This document shows, piece by piece, positions 34,865-45,648 of a DNA stretch of 64,000 nt. Below the pieces are notes generated by a model, which saw only the letters and a program-made list of their open reading frames with translations, made no database searches and was not told the origin of the DNA. A program made the translations under genes and the position numbers. Source of the stretch: Trebouxia sp. TZW2008 (lineage: Eukaryota; Chlorophyta; Trebouxiophyceae; Trebouxiales; Trebouxiaceae); the NCBI GenBank assembly GCA_002118135.1, contig BDIU01000224.1:1-64000 (forward strand), given 5' to 3'. Numbering within the stretch: position 1 is the first letter of the stretch; every line of letters begins with the position of its first letter.

Positions 34865-35142
34865 GTGTATGAGATGACACAGGGTCTGGCTAGGTAGAGG
34901 AAAAGTTTGGATAGCATGCCGTACGCGCTGAACTGTGTTGTGCTGCAGAGAGCAAGGTGGGTTCCCATACTAAACCCACATGACCACTCACATGTCTTGC
35001 ATGCTTGTGGTCAAGGTCCAGGCATTGCTTTCGGAATTGATAAACGCAGCAGCGAAATCTTCTGACCCACTGAGCTATGTGCGTAAACCTTGGCGCAAAG
35101 TGGCTAAAATTGTGCGCGTTCACGCTGGCGTTGTGAAGTGGG

Positions 35143-38100
35143 ATGTGCAAGCACCTGACCTTGAGTCAGGCTCCAAGCACAGCTCATAGTGCAAGCTATC
35201 AAGCCCGAGCTTTTCAGCCAAGCAGATCTCTGAAGACTAGGCTCCCTGCATTGCGCCCGCATAGCAAGAGGCCGTCCAAACACGCTCCCCCTTTCGGTCC
35301 CTGCAGTGCAGTTGCTACGAATCAGCGCTCGTCCGACACAATCAGCATAGACAAGCCCGACACATCTACCGACTCTCATGAAACAGACTACGCAGTGATC
35401 GGCTCCGGCATTGGAGGTCAGACAGCCTGACACGCCAGCATCTGCACTTTTCAAACCTGATCACAGACCACCAGATCAGCAAGCACGTCAATACAGCTGC
35501 TGATGCTGTTGTGCAGGCTTGTGCTGTGCCGCTTTGCTGGCTCGGTATGGCTACAGAGTCACAGTCTGCGAGTCTCACTACACCTTGGGCGGAGCCGCAC
35601 ACGGCTTTGAAGTAAAGGGTCATCACTTTGATTCTGGACCATCATTTTTCGCTGGGCTGTCTGGTGAGATGCATGATACTCCTTCAAGATATTGCTTGTC
35701 TTGCGTCAATCATTTTGTTGAGACAATGCAAGTTGTGAGTTGACCTACAATTTTGCTGAGCCGGCTGGTGCGATGCATGACATCACTGCACTGTTTGTGT
35801 GGTGCCTGTCATGCCATCACAAACAACTGAACACTTGCATCCTATCATGCACTCTGGTCATGTGCAGCCTTTTGAACTCATGCTGAGTCTTGCTGTCAAT
35901 TGCTGTCATCACTGTTGGATATGCATTGTCGTCACTGCTGCTGTGTGTTCATTCAGACAAAGGCAGCGCATCAAACTCCTGCAGTCAATTACACTCATCA
36001 CTATGCGCATTGCTTTTGTTATCACCATTGTATGTTCATGCAGGTGAAGGCAGTTCATTGGAACCCTGTAGTCAAACACAGTCATCAGCACATGATATTG
36101 CTTTAGTCATTGCCATTGTATGTTTGTCCAGGTGAAGGCAATCTATCAAGAGTGACTTGATACGTTGCTTGTTGCCTGGACAAACCTGCAATGGCAATGA
36201 CAAATGCAATATCACATGTTGATGATTTGCATACGCATTGTAATCATTGCCATTGTATGTTCATTCAGGCAAAGGCAGTTCATCCAGTGGATTGGAGCCC
36301 ATGCTAGATCTTGCAGTCAAGCACAGTCATCACCAAGTATTTATTGTAGTCTAATCACTGCCAATGTATGTTTATTCAGGTGAAGGCAATTCAACCAATT
36401 GATTGCAGCCCACACTAAATCTTGCAGTAAATTACAGTCATCACCAAGAAATGTTGCTTTAGTCATCGCCATTGCATATTCATTCAGGTGAAGGCAATTC
36501 ATCCAATCCCTTGAAGCAGACCCTGAATGCCATTGGAGAGAAGGTGGAATGCGCAACATATGACAGGGTGAGCATCACACAAGCACAGTCATGACGTAAA
36601 CGTTGATGAGTGCGCTCCTAGAAACCATTTCCCAGCAAACACAGTTACTGTGACGAGGTGTCTGCTCAAATGTGTTCAACTGGTTTTCATAGCATGGCAG
36701 CATCGTCATTTGTCTAGAGCAAAACGCTGTCTTGTTGCCGCATCACGTAAGCCAGCAGCCTTGCACTGGCATTCCAGTCTTCACCTGCCTTGAGTTGCTC
36801 AGACCGCCCTGAGACAGATAGCAAATTCAGACCAGCGGATCTGCCTAGAAAGCATGTGATGCGATGACAATGGTGTGACAAGCTCTGATTTGCAGTGAAT
36901 ATGTCACTCCAGAAGTTTCAGTTCCAGTCGTATGTAATACTGACTGTTACGCTGAGGCAACATGGTCATAATGGCAGAAGCATCCTGCACACATTTACAG
37001 CTAGGGCATATGTTTCCAAATTTTAGATTTTGCAGCATTTGCAGCCACTGGCAATTTCCAACAAGTCCAAGTTGTGCCATGCAGTGGTTTACTCACACCC
37101 CAGAGGCTTTAGTTCCAGCGGTGTAAAGGCGACTGCCACGCTGAGATGATGCGGCTGCAAAGGGCAAGTTGTCGAATTCAGTTGTATGCCGACCAAAGGC
37201 ATCATTGGATGGTCACAATTCATACAATTTGCTGTACCTGGAACTCTACTAGATGCGTTTCTTGTCTGGAATAGATTACTCACACCCCAGAGGGTTCATG
37301 ACCTGTGATGTGTAACAGTGATTGTTACGCTGAGATGATACGGTCACAAGGGAGGGATGAATCATACTGACAGAAGTCCAAATTCACTGTGCCAGAAACC
37401 TCAGTCTTTGCTGCAACTCACAATTTGGGAAGTCAAGGTTGTTGCATGCAGTGGATTACTCACACTCCTGAAGGGTCATTCCCTGTGGTGTGTAACGGCG
37501 GCCATTACGCTGAGATGTTATACGTCACAAGGGGGAGATGAATCACACTGACAAAAGTCCAAATTCACTGTTCCAGAAGCCACAGCCTTGACGTGAAGTC
37601 AATGTTGTTGCATGCAGTGGATCACTCACACCCCTGAAGGGTCATTCCCTGTGGTGTGCAATGGAGACAGTTACGCTGAGATGATTCGGTCACAAGGGGG
37701 AGACGAAGCATTGCAACAATGGAAGGCGCTTGAAGACAAAATGAGGCCCTTGCAACAGGGCGCTGCCCTTTTTCCTGCAGCAGCCCTCAGAAGCGATCCA
37801 GGTCTGCCCTTTGTTTCAAAGTTCTTCTTCTTTGGTATCAAGCCCTGCATTCTTTTTCTCGAGGACATGATGAGGTGTTGGTATCAAGGCGCTGCACTGT
37901 TTCCTGCTGCTGTTCTTTGAAGCGACCCAGGTCTGCCTGTCAATTCAAAACGCTTTTGCAATGCGTACTTGTCCTGTTTTGCATCTTCCCCATCAATGTA
38001 GCAGGCTATGAAGGCTAAAGCGCAACAGAGGCCTCTGGTGAGAAACATGCGCAAGCATGAGTGTTGACCTCACAGCCTGTCCATGCTGCGCTTTGTCACA

Positions 38101-41100
38101 ATTTCTTAATGCATCAGATTCACAGGAAGCATGCCTTAGAGAGGCTGCCTCCACCACTTTTGGCATGAATCTGTTGAGTTGAGCTCTGATCAACAAGCAA
38201 TCAATGACCAATGTTGTAAGGTGTGCAAGCAGCAGAAAACGGAGAACAAGGCAAAATTTAAATTTGGAAATTAGTTGTGCAGGGGTGTGTTGCTGCGCAT
38301 GATGCACTTTGGCCACAAAGTTGGCTGCAAACAGGTCATAAAGCTGGTAGCATTTGATTTATTGTACAAGCAAGAGAGAAATCCAAGAGAGCACCACAGA
38401 CCTGTGTTTTAACTTGGAACACCAGCTGTGTCATGCAGGTTTGATGCTGTCCATGCTGCGCTTTGGTCTCAAGTTTGTGCTGACTGGTGTTCAAGTACTG
38501 CGCTTGGCACCATTTCCTCTTAGGACGCGCAAGTAGCAATTGTTTAATATCCGAAATATATTCTCTAGGTTTGGTGCTATTCATGCTGCGCTTTCGTCCT
38601 AAGTTAGCTGCAACAGGATGTCCTGCTGGTGTGCAGGCCTGCACTTACTCACAATAAGCAGAGGTAGAAGAAGCAAGCACTTTGAAGATTTATATCCAAC
38701 TTTAGGTGCAAAGTTTGTCATGCAGGTGTGGTGCTGTCCATGCTGCGCTTTGGTCCCACATTGGCACTGACTGGCCTCCAAGCACCGACACTCACAGCAC
38801 CTTTTGCCAAAGCAGGTGACAAATAGCAAAATTACAAGTTTGAAATTGAAACTGCAGGTGTGGTGCTGAGCATGCTGCGCTTTGGTTTAAATTGGCGCTG
38901 ATTGGCCTTCAAGCGCCAACACTCACAGCACCTTTTGCCAAAGCAGGTGACAAACAGCAAAACTACAAGTTTGAAATTGAAACTGCAGGTGAGGTGCTGA
39001 GCATGCTGCGCTTTAATTTAAATTGGCGCTGATTGGCCTTCAAGCGCCAACACTTGTAGCGCGTTCTGCCAAAGCAGACGACAAATAGCAAAAATACAAG
39101 TTCAAACTTGACATTGCAGGTGTGGTGCTGAGCATGTTGCGCTTTGGTCCTAAATTGGCGCCAACCAGGCTCCAAGCGCCAACATTCTTGGCGCCTTAGC
39201 CAATCAGGTGTTATGTAGCCAAAGTACAAGTTCAAACTTGAAATTGCAGGTGTGGTGCTGAGCATGCTGCGCTTTGGTCCCAAACTGGCGCTAACCGGCC
39301 TCCAAGCACCAACACTCACGGCGCCTTTTGCCAAAGTGGTGGACAAAGTGGTGACTAACCCCTGGCTCAGAAAATTCCTGGATCTAGAATGTTTTGTGCT
39401 CAGGTACAGCCCAAATCTGAAACTCCCCTTGCTGAAATTTTTTTGACTCGCTAAGGAACCCTGCTTATGTGTTTTGTCAAAATTTTGTTATTTTATAGAC
39501 AACATACAGTCTGTGTTGGAATGGCATTCCTGCTCATGGAGCGCAGCAGACATCATTTGGAAGCATAATAAAATTCCCTTCTGCTTCTTCCTCTGCTGTG
39601 TGTTCCTGTCTTTTGTCTTTGTCATCAATCCTTGACGTTTTCACTGTGTTGCAGCGGCATGCTAGCAAAGGAGACAACCTGTGCCAAAATGGCTGTCATG
39701 CTCATGGAGCGCTACAGACTCAGCACCACCAGCGAATTCCCTTATCCTTCTTCCTTTGCCGCGTGTCCTTGCCTTTCTTCTTCACTATCAAACTCTGATG
39801 TCTTCACTGTGTTGCAGTGGCATGCTAGCTAAGGGCATGTTGTGTGCCAAAGTGGCATTCACGCTCAAGGAGCACAACAGACCCATCACCACGACAAGTT
39901 CCCTTCTCCTTCTTCCTCTGCTTTGTGTCTATGTATCGCGTCTTCACCATTAATCTGAGGTGTTTGCTGTGTTGCAAAAGACACAATTGGTGCCAAAATG
40001 GCATTCATGCTCTCAGAGCAGACCAGACCTGGCAGCACAGCAAACCTTTTTGTCCTCTTGTTCTTCTTCCTGTGCTGTGTGACTTTACTGTTCTTCCTCT
40101 TCACATGTTTGCTGTGTTGCAGCGGCATGCTAGCTAAGGACACAATTTGTGCCGAAATGGCGTTTATGCTGATGGAGCGTAATAGGCCTGGCAGCACAAT
40201 TGATTATCCCATGGGAGGTACTAGCAGCATTGTGAATGCATTGAGAAGAGGAGTAGAGAAGAATGGCGGCAGAGTTATGATGAGATCACATGTTGAAGAG
40301 ATCCTTGTTGAAGGTGAGTCGCTCTGGAAAGCATCCGCACATGAAGACTCACAAACTTTGTAAGATTGTACAAACATTGAAACAATGCAATGTCATTCCA
40401 GCTGCACTATTCATGTCTTGACAAGGAAAAGAGAGAAAAGAGGAGGCAGAATCATGATGAGGTCACATGTTGAAGAAATCCTTGTTGAAGGTGATACTAG
40501 TACTACTCAAATAATTTGTGAAACACGGTCACATTCATCCTCACAATCACAGCCACAATCAGTACATGTCACCTGGTGTAGCAAAGCCTGCTTAACGTGT
40601 GTGGCGCAAGCCCTCTCTCACACACAAAATTGTTCTGAGCACGACACGGCGGACATCTGCGCATCAACGATAACTGACTCGCAGAAGTTACTCTTAGTAA
40701 GCTACCATTAGTAACTGATATTAGTAACTGATGGGAAGAAATCCTGCAAGGTTGTTAGATGCCAAAAGTGATGCCAGTATCACTGTGTCCGCCAATGACC
40801 ACCAGCATGCACATCACATGACACACATGTCACAGGACAAAGTGCCTTTTCAGTGCATGATTGGGCAGTCTCCAGGTACCAAGGCTGTGCTGAACACAGA
40901 GGCTCAGCAGTCAACTGTGGACATGTCCAATACGGTCCATTATAGTTCAGGCTAGCACAGGGTCAAACTGGTTGGAGACGGTTGATTGCTCCAGTGCCCA
41001 CCTAGCTGTGCCTGCAAATCCTGTCTAGCATGCGTTTTGAATGAAACAAATGCTCATCAGTTGTGAAAACCCTTCAAAAGAGGACTGGAGGAAGTCTTTA

Positions 41101-44100
41101 TTTCCTTGTTTCTGTCTGTCCAGATCAAAATTTCCAAGAACATGACTCTATCAGATATTGATGCAGGCGGCAAGGCTGTGGGTGTTAGGGTTCGCCCTCA
41201 GAACTCCAGGAAACCCCCAACCATAATCAGGACTGCAAAAGGTGTGGTGAGTAATGCCTCAGTCTGGGACACTCAGAGCCTGTTGCCTCATCAGGACATC
41301 ACTCCCAAGCAGCAGCAGTGGAGTGAAGAAGCTGATCGGACACCTCAAACAGGCAGCTTCATGCATTTGCACTTGGGTGAGTTTGCAAACTTCTAGCATC
41401 AAACAGAGCAATAGTTGCCTAATCAGGACATTACTCCCAAGTAGCAGAGAGAGAGAGAGATTACACGCTTTGGCCAGCCAACAATGCAGCAGCAATGGAG
41501 TGAAGAAGCTGAATGGACACCTGAAACTGGCAGCTGCATGCATTTGCCAGGTGGCATGTTTTGTCACAAATGTATGACATACTGTTACTGCTTTTGCAAC
41601 AATGTCTGTTGTCTTGTCTGGACATCATCCTGAAACATCAGTCATGGAGTGCTGAAGCTAAATGAACTCTTCAGACTGATGGCTTCTTGCTTTTGCAGGT
41701 GAGCTCACAAGTTTTAAAGAAGTGCAAACAAACAAGCTTTGTGTTCAAAATGTTGTTTTACCGTGATTGACTTTTCAACAATGGAATTAACAATCTCAAC
41801 AGACCCTAAACCTTGAACCCTAAACCCAGGGCAACACAGGCTTCATATAACTGAGTATCGAGTCTCCACAGAATTAGATGTGACAGCTTTGTGCATTTGA
41901 ACCTTGGTGAGCCGACTTGCTAGAAGCAATGGAATGTAGCAGTTTGAAAATTCAGGATACAGCAGTTCTGTATTTAGTGTTTTGATATTTGACCATAAAG
42001 TTGAAATGATGTTGCTTCATTTTTTGTTGTGCAGGGATTGATGCCAAAGGCTTGGATCCAAATCTAGACTGCCACCATTTGGTGGTGAATGATTGGGATG
42101 ACTTAGAAGCTGCACAGAACGTGTGCATCATCTCCATTCCCTCCGTTTTTGACTCGTCCTTGGCGCCGCCGGGAAAAGCTACCATACACGCATATGTGGC
42201 GGCAAACGAGCCATATGATATCTGGCAAGGCTTAGACCGCAAAAGCAAAGAATACAAAGATTTGAAGGTACCCACCGACCTCTCCAAAAGATGCTTCACC
42301 TCAGCGCTATGTTTGCTTTTTATGCTTCTGTTGTCTGACTCAAGCAATTCTACAATCCAGCAATCATCGCACAAGGCATGTAGGCTGAGTCACGAGCCGT
42401 GATGACGGTGATTACTGCACGGTATTTGTGACGCTGCACGTGCGTTTAGATGTCACAGTTTGCGCTTGCATTGCTTCCGTTGATTGCATAGCAGCTTTCA
42501 GATCACCGCTAGACTAGGCTTACATCTCACCCACACATGAAATCTGCCGTCCCTAAGCAGGCCAAAAGAGCTGAGCCACTAGGGTACAGATTTATCTCAT
42601 CCATAAACCACGAACAGCATGCTAGCGACCGTTCTTGTCACTGCTAGGGTAGTCTCAGGGTTTGCCTCACCCATACGTAAGAGCTGCCATCCGTGTGTAG
42701 GCCAGAAGAACATAGCAACTAGCGCAGAGTTCTTTTCAACGCATTTGTGACAACTGTCAAGCCTGCAAAAGTGCCCATCACCGCTAGGGTAGCCCTAGGG
42801 CTTTGCCTCACCCGTACGTGAGATCAGCCATTCCTATGCAGGCCAGAAGAGCAGAGCCACTAGCGCAGAGTTGCATTTCACCCATACACGACAAATGCCA
42901 TGCTTGCAAAAGTTCCTGTCACCGCTAGGGTAGTCCTAGGGCTTTGCCTTACCCATACATGATATCGACCGTCTCTGTGCAGGCTAAAAGAGCAGAGCCA
43001 CTATGGAACGCTTTAGAGCGAGTCATCCCAGATATCAGGAAGAGGGCAGAAGTAACCCTACTAGGTTCCCCGCTGACCCATGAGTTCTGGCTAAGGCGGA
43101 ATAAGGGCACTTATGGTGCTGCCATCAGTGCTCAGAATGGATCATTTCCAGGACCCCAGACACCCATAAAAGGCCTTTACAGGTGCAGTCAGTTCGCGTT
43201 GTGGTAATCATGCTTGTCCTCAAAAACTGGTGCTGCCATCAGTGCTCAGAACAGGTCATTTCCTGGACAACAAACACCCATCAAAGGCTTCTACAGGTAC
43301 AAGGTGTTTTTGTTGCAACAACTGTGCGGTCAAAAGATTGTTCTATGTAGAGCGTCATTTCCTGAACAGCAAGTACCCATCAAAGGCCTTTATAGGTACA
43401 ATAAATCATTGCCGTGACGACTGTGTTTGTCGCCAAAAGATCGTCCTTCTTATTAGACTGGCCCCTACACTGAGGTACCACCGCTGTCAAGATGCAGTGA
43501 TTGCTTCTTGCTGCATTTGCAACATGCAAAGCAAGTCTGCACATAGTGTGTTTTGACCTTGAAAATCCACTGTGTTGCATTTGCTGTTGCTCTCTGTTGC
43601 AGGATCATCATCACCACAGGCGGTCAATTGCCTCACATGTAAGATTAATACAGTAAACTCTCTTTGTAACGACTGCTTTGGTTACCAACAAACTGGTCCT
43701 TACATTGAGTTGTCCTGACTCAGAGAGACCAGTGCAGTCAGAATGCAGTGATTGGTTACCACTGGCGCTGTCCTTACATTGAGATTGTCCTGACATCGAG
43801 TGTCCTTACAAAGAAAGTCTACTGTACATCAATTGCCTCATGCGAAAGATCAGTACATCAGTTGCCTCACATGTCAGATGAGTACATCAATTGACTCGGA
43901 ATCAACATATTGTTGTTGGTGTAGAGATTCAAAGCAGCCCAGCATTGGCGTGTCAGCAGCAGCAACTACAGGAATGATCACAGCCAACAATCTAGCAATG
44001 TTACGTCTGATGGGCATGACTTTTGTTTTGTTGTGTTATCTCTTTCTGCATGATCATGATGTTACTTGTTGTGCTATGGTTGTAGGTGTGGAGATTTAAG

Positions 44101-44542
44101 GCAGCCTGGCATTGCAGGTTCAGCAGCAGCAGCTAGCAGAATGATTGTATCCAACACATTTGCCACACTACGCCTAATGGGGCAGACTTTTGTTTTTGCT
44201 GTGGAATATCTTTGTCAATGCTCATTATGTGAACTGGCATTTTGTGTTTGTAGGTGTGGGGACTAAGCGCAGCCTCATATTGAAGGTCCAGCAGCAGCAG
44301 CTACAGGAATAATCACAGCCAATACTCTTGCCACACTGCGCCTAGCGGAACAGACATTTACTTTCGCTGTGTTCTCTCTTTCTGAATGATCATGATGTGA
44401 CTTGTGATATGGTCGTAGGTGTGGAGATTCCACACAACCTGGCATTGGCGTACCAGCAGCAGCAGCTAGCGGAATGATCACGGCCAATACTTTGGCTCCC
44501 ATCTGGTCTCATATCAAGATGCTAGACCAACTTCACATGTGA
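35143..44542 (+). CDS. CRTISO-like FAD-dependent carotenoid isomerase, plastid
   Basis: Flavoprotein of the prolycopene isomerase/phytoene desaturase family, probably acting on carotenoids in the plastid; 609 residues. Exons: 35143-35416, 35517-35663, 36488-36567, 37618-37834, 39250-39403, 40123-40313, 41167-41376, 42035-42267, 42983-43182 and 44419-44542. They sum to 1830 nt with all phases matching. Residues 1-80 form an S/R/P-rich transit peptide. The FAD-binding motif GSGIGG is at 87-92. Family landmarks in order: FDSGPSFFAGLSG, FLDLECFVLS, STIDYPMGGTSSIVNALR, GKAVGVRV, SNASVWDT, DCHHLVVNDW, SIPSVFDSSLAP, THEFWLRRNKGTYGA and the C-terminal CGDSTQPGIGVPAAAASG. Length is close to plant CRTISO. 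It could be a paralogue with another polyene substrate. The stop TGA is at 44540-44542. Seven exons have adjacent partial copies. Confidence 0.92.
35945..36487 (+). repeat. Acceptor-side copies of CRTISO exon 3, one inverted
   Basis: Copies of TTCATTCAG/GTGAAGGCAATTC lie near 35948, 36040, 36130, 36268 and 36379, before the functional exon at 36488, spaced about 90-140 bp. Between the third and fourth, an inverted copy (about 36172-36224) pairs with 36091-36145 over roughly 45-50 bp with few mismatches. Confidence 0.85.
36890..37617 (+). repeat. Acceptor-side copies of CRTISO exon 4
   Basis: Four copies near 36897, 37087, 37270 and 37453, spaced about 165-190 bp, before the functional exon at 37618. 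The last copy (37453) still encodes WITHTPEGSFPVVCNG before breaking. Older copies carry more changes. One partial donor-side copy of the same exon (GAALFPAAVL) lies at 37870-37960. Confidence 0.9.
38060..39249 (+). repeat. Acceptor-side copies of CRTISO exon 5
   Basis: Seven copies of the exon 5 start (GCAG/GTGTGGTGCTGAGCATGCTG) lie near 38070, 38436, 38568, 38726, 38857, 38989 and 39120, then the functional exon at 39250. The last four spacings are 130-132 bp. Copies keep GCGCTTTGG and CTCCAAGCRCCAACACTC blocks and most end after GCCAAAG, short of the exon's true end. Confidence 0.9.
39500..40122 (+). repeat. Acceptor-side copies of CRTISO exon 6
   Basis: Copies near 39505, 39657, 39820 and 39974 (spaced about 150-165 bp) precede the functional exon at 40123. 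The 39657 copy encodes GMLAKETTCAKMAVMLMERY. The spacer is pyrimidine-rich (CCTTCTTCCTCTGC), like an extended polypyrimidine tract. A donor-side copy of the exon's end (MMRSHVEEILVEG) is at 40440-40490. Confidence 0.9.
41377..41905 (+). repeat. Donor-side copies of CRTISO exon 7, with a degenerate telomere-like tract
   Basis: Copies of the exon's end (Q/HQDITPK...WSEEA...TGSFMHLHLG, then donor GTGAG) lie at about 41410-41560, 41610-41705 and 41865-41915. The first contains a (GA)n insertion at 41448-41460. A degenerate CCCTAAACC tract lies at 41803-41827. Confidence 0.8.
42535..42982 (+). repeat. Acceptor-side copies of CRTISO exon 9
   Basis: Three copies of CAGGCCAAAAGAGCAGAGCC near 42562, 42700 and 42842 precede the functional exon start at 42983, spaced about 140 bp. 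The spacer repeats CACCGCTAGGGTAGTCCTAG and TTTGCCTCACCCATACATGA. Confidence 0.9.
43183..43400 (+). repeat. Donor-side copies of CRTISO exon 9
   Basis: Two copies of the exon's end follow it: 43231-43297 (encoding GAAISAQNRSFPG...PIKGFYR, donor GTAC) and about 43348-43395 (ASFPEQQVPIKGLYR, donor GTAC). Confidence 0.9.
43649..43826. mobile_element. MITE copy C, inverted relative to A and B
   Basis: 178 bp, from TACAGTAAACTCTCTTTG to CAAAGAAAGTCTACTGTA. The ends are inverted repeats of about 24 bp with three mismatches, and TA at both ends fits a TA target duplication. It contains TGTCCTTACATTGAG repeats. In CRTISO intron 9. This is the best preserved copy. Confidence 0.88.
43905..44418 (+). 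repeat. Acceptor-side copies of CRTISO terminal exon
   Basis: Copies near 43924, 44091 and 44253 (spacing about 165 bp) precede the functional exon at 44419. Each has TGTAG/GTGTGGAGA and a block encoding GIGV..AAA.GMI.ANTLATLRLMG. All three have lost frame. Confidence 0.9.
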
Positions 44543-45648
44543 CCTAGATGCTGCGACCATCTGGACCATAGGCCTCTTGGGTGGTTGACTGATTTCATTT
44601 GTGACTTGAAAGAGGGAGAAGAACAGACATGCCCTCTGGCATCATACTGGGAGGTTCTTTGGGCAAGACCGCTCCTGCGTTTGGCATTACAGGGTTTTGC
44701 ACTTTGTAAGGTCTGCATTGACGTGGACATGCAATGTTGATCACAGCCCATGCTGTGCATTATACTCAGACTCACATCAGTTTGCTAGACTAGCTTCATG
44801 TTTGACCTGCCTCGAACACCACAAAGTTTCGCACATTACATCCTCTTCGCTGATCTGGACATTTAATCCTGAGCACGCCTCTGCGTTCATCTGGACACGC
44901 AATCCTAATGATCTGGCTTCCATCTAGTCTCATGACAGGTGCTAGGCCAGCTTCACATGTGACCTGTTATTGACAATACAAGGCTGCAGCAGAGCCACAT
45001 ATCATGCTGAAGGAGTTGGGTACATGACAATGCACTGATGCTACTTTCTTACTGATGTTCAAGGCGTCAACATGGTGCATAAGTGAAGCAGATGCACATA
45101 CATTCTGGCATGACAGAACAAAATTGACATCTTTGACGTCGGTAAATCAGGCCAGTGCTTAAGGCAGCAAGTATCGCAGTTTGAAACACGCTTTCCACAG
45201 GGGAAGACAACACATGCGTCCTTGACAATGCATGCATACATCATGAGCATATGTGGCATCAACTCCAGCAAATTTTCACCAAGCAGCTAATGGTATAACA
45301 TCCTGCAGAGCAATCAAACTGAAAAGTTTAGGCTGCTATCTGATACCCAATGACAAAAAGGGTTTTGTATCCCCTCCCAATGATACCCTCACCTCATGAA
45401 AGCAGAAGGCAGACCTAAATGCCGTTTCTGAACCACCAAGCTGCCTGCCTTGCCGCTTGCATGCGCTTATGTCATCAAATCATCTCTGCGATGATGCCAC
45501 CAAGCATGAATGCTTTGCGATGTGTTTGTCTCATCTCACGCACATTACAGGCCTTGATACTATTGGTTGTCTCAGTTTTGCATCTGGTTTGACACACACA
45601 ATCAAAATCGTCGGTCGGCCAACGTGTGTGATTTCATCTCTCTCAGGC
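44543..45648. other. Convergent 3' region between CRTISO and TTL
   Basis: Both genes end here. It contains decayed copies of the CRTISO last exon (near 44925-44970, TCATGACAGGTGCTAGGCCAG type). On the TTL side there is a partial copy of its last exon near 45425-45450 (CTGCCTTGCCGCTTGCAT). No separate gene seen. Confidence 0.5.

Noticed and set aside
41106..41166. CRTISO exon 7 starting at the CAG before 41124
   Set aside because: That acceptor gives phase 0 while exon 6 ends in phase 1. The acceptor at 41166 (GATGCAG/GCGGC) gives the right phase and the expected GKAVGV start.
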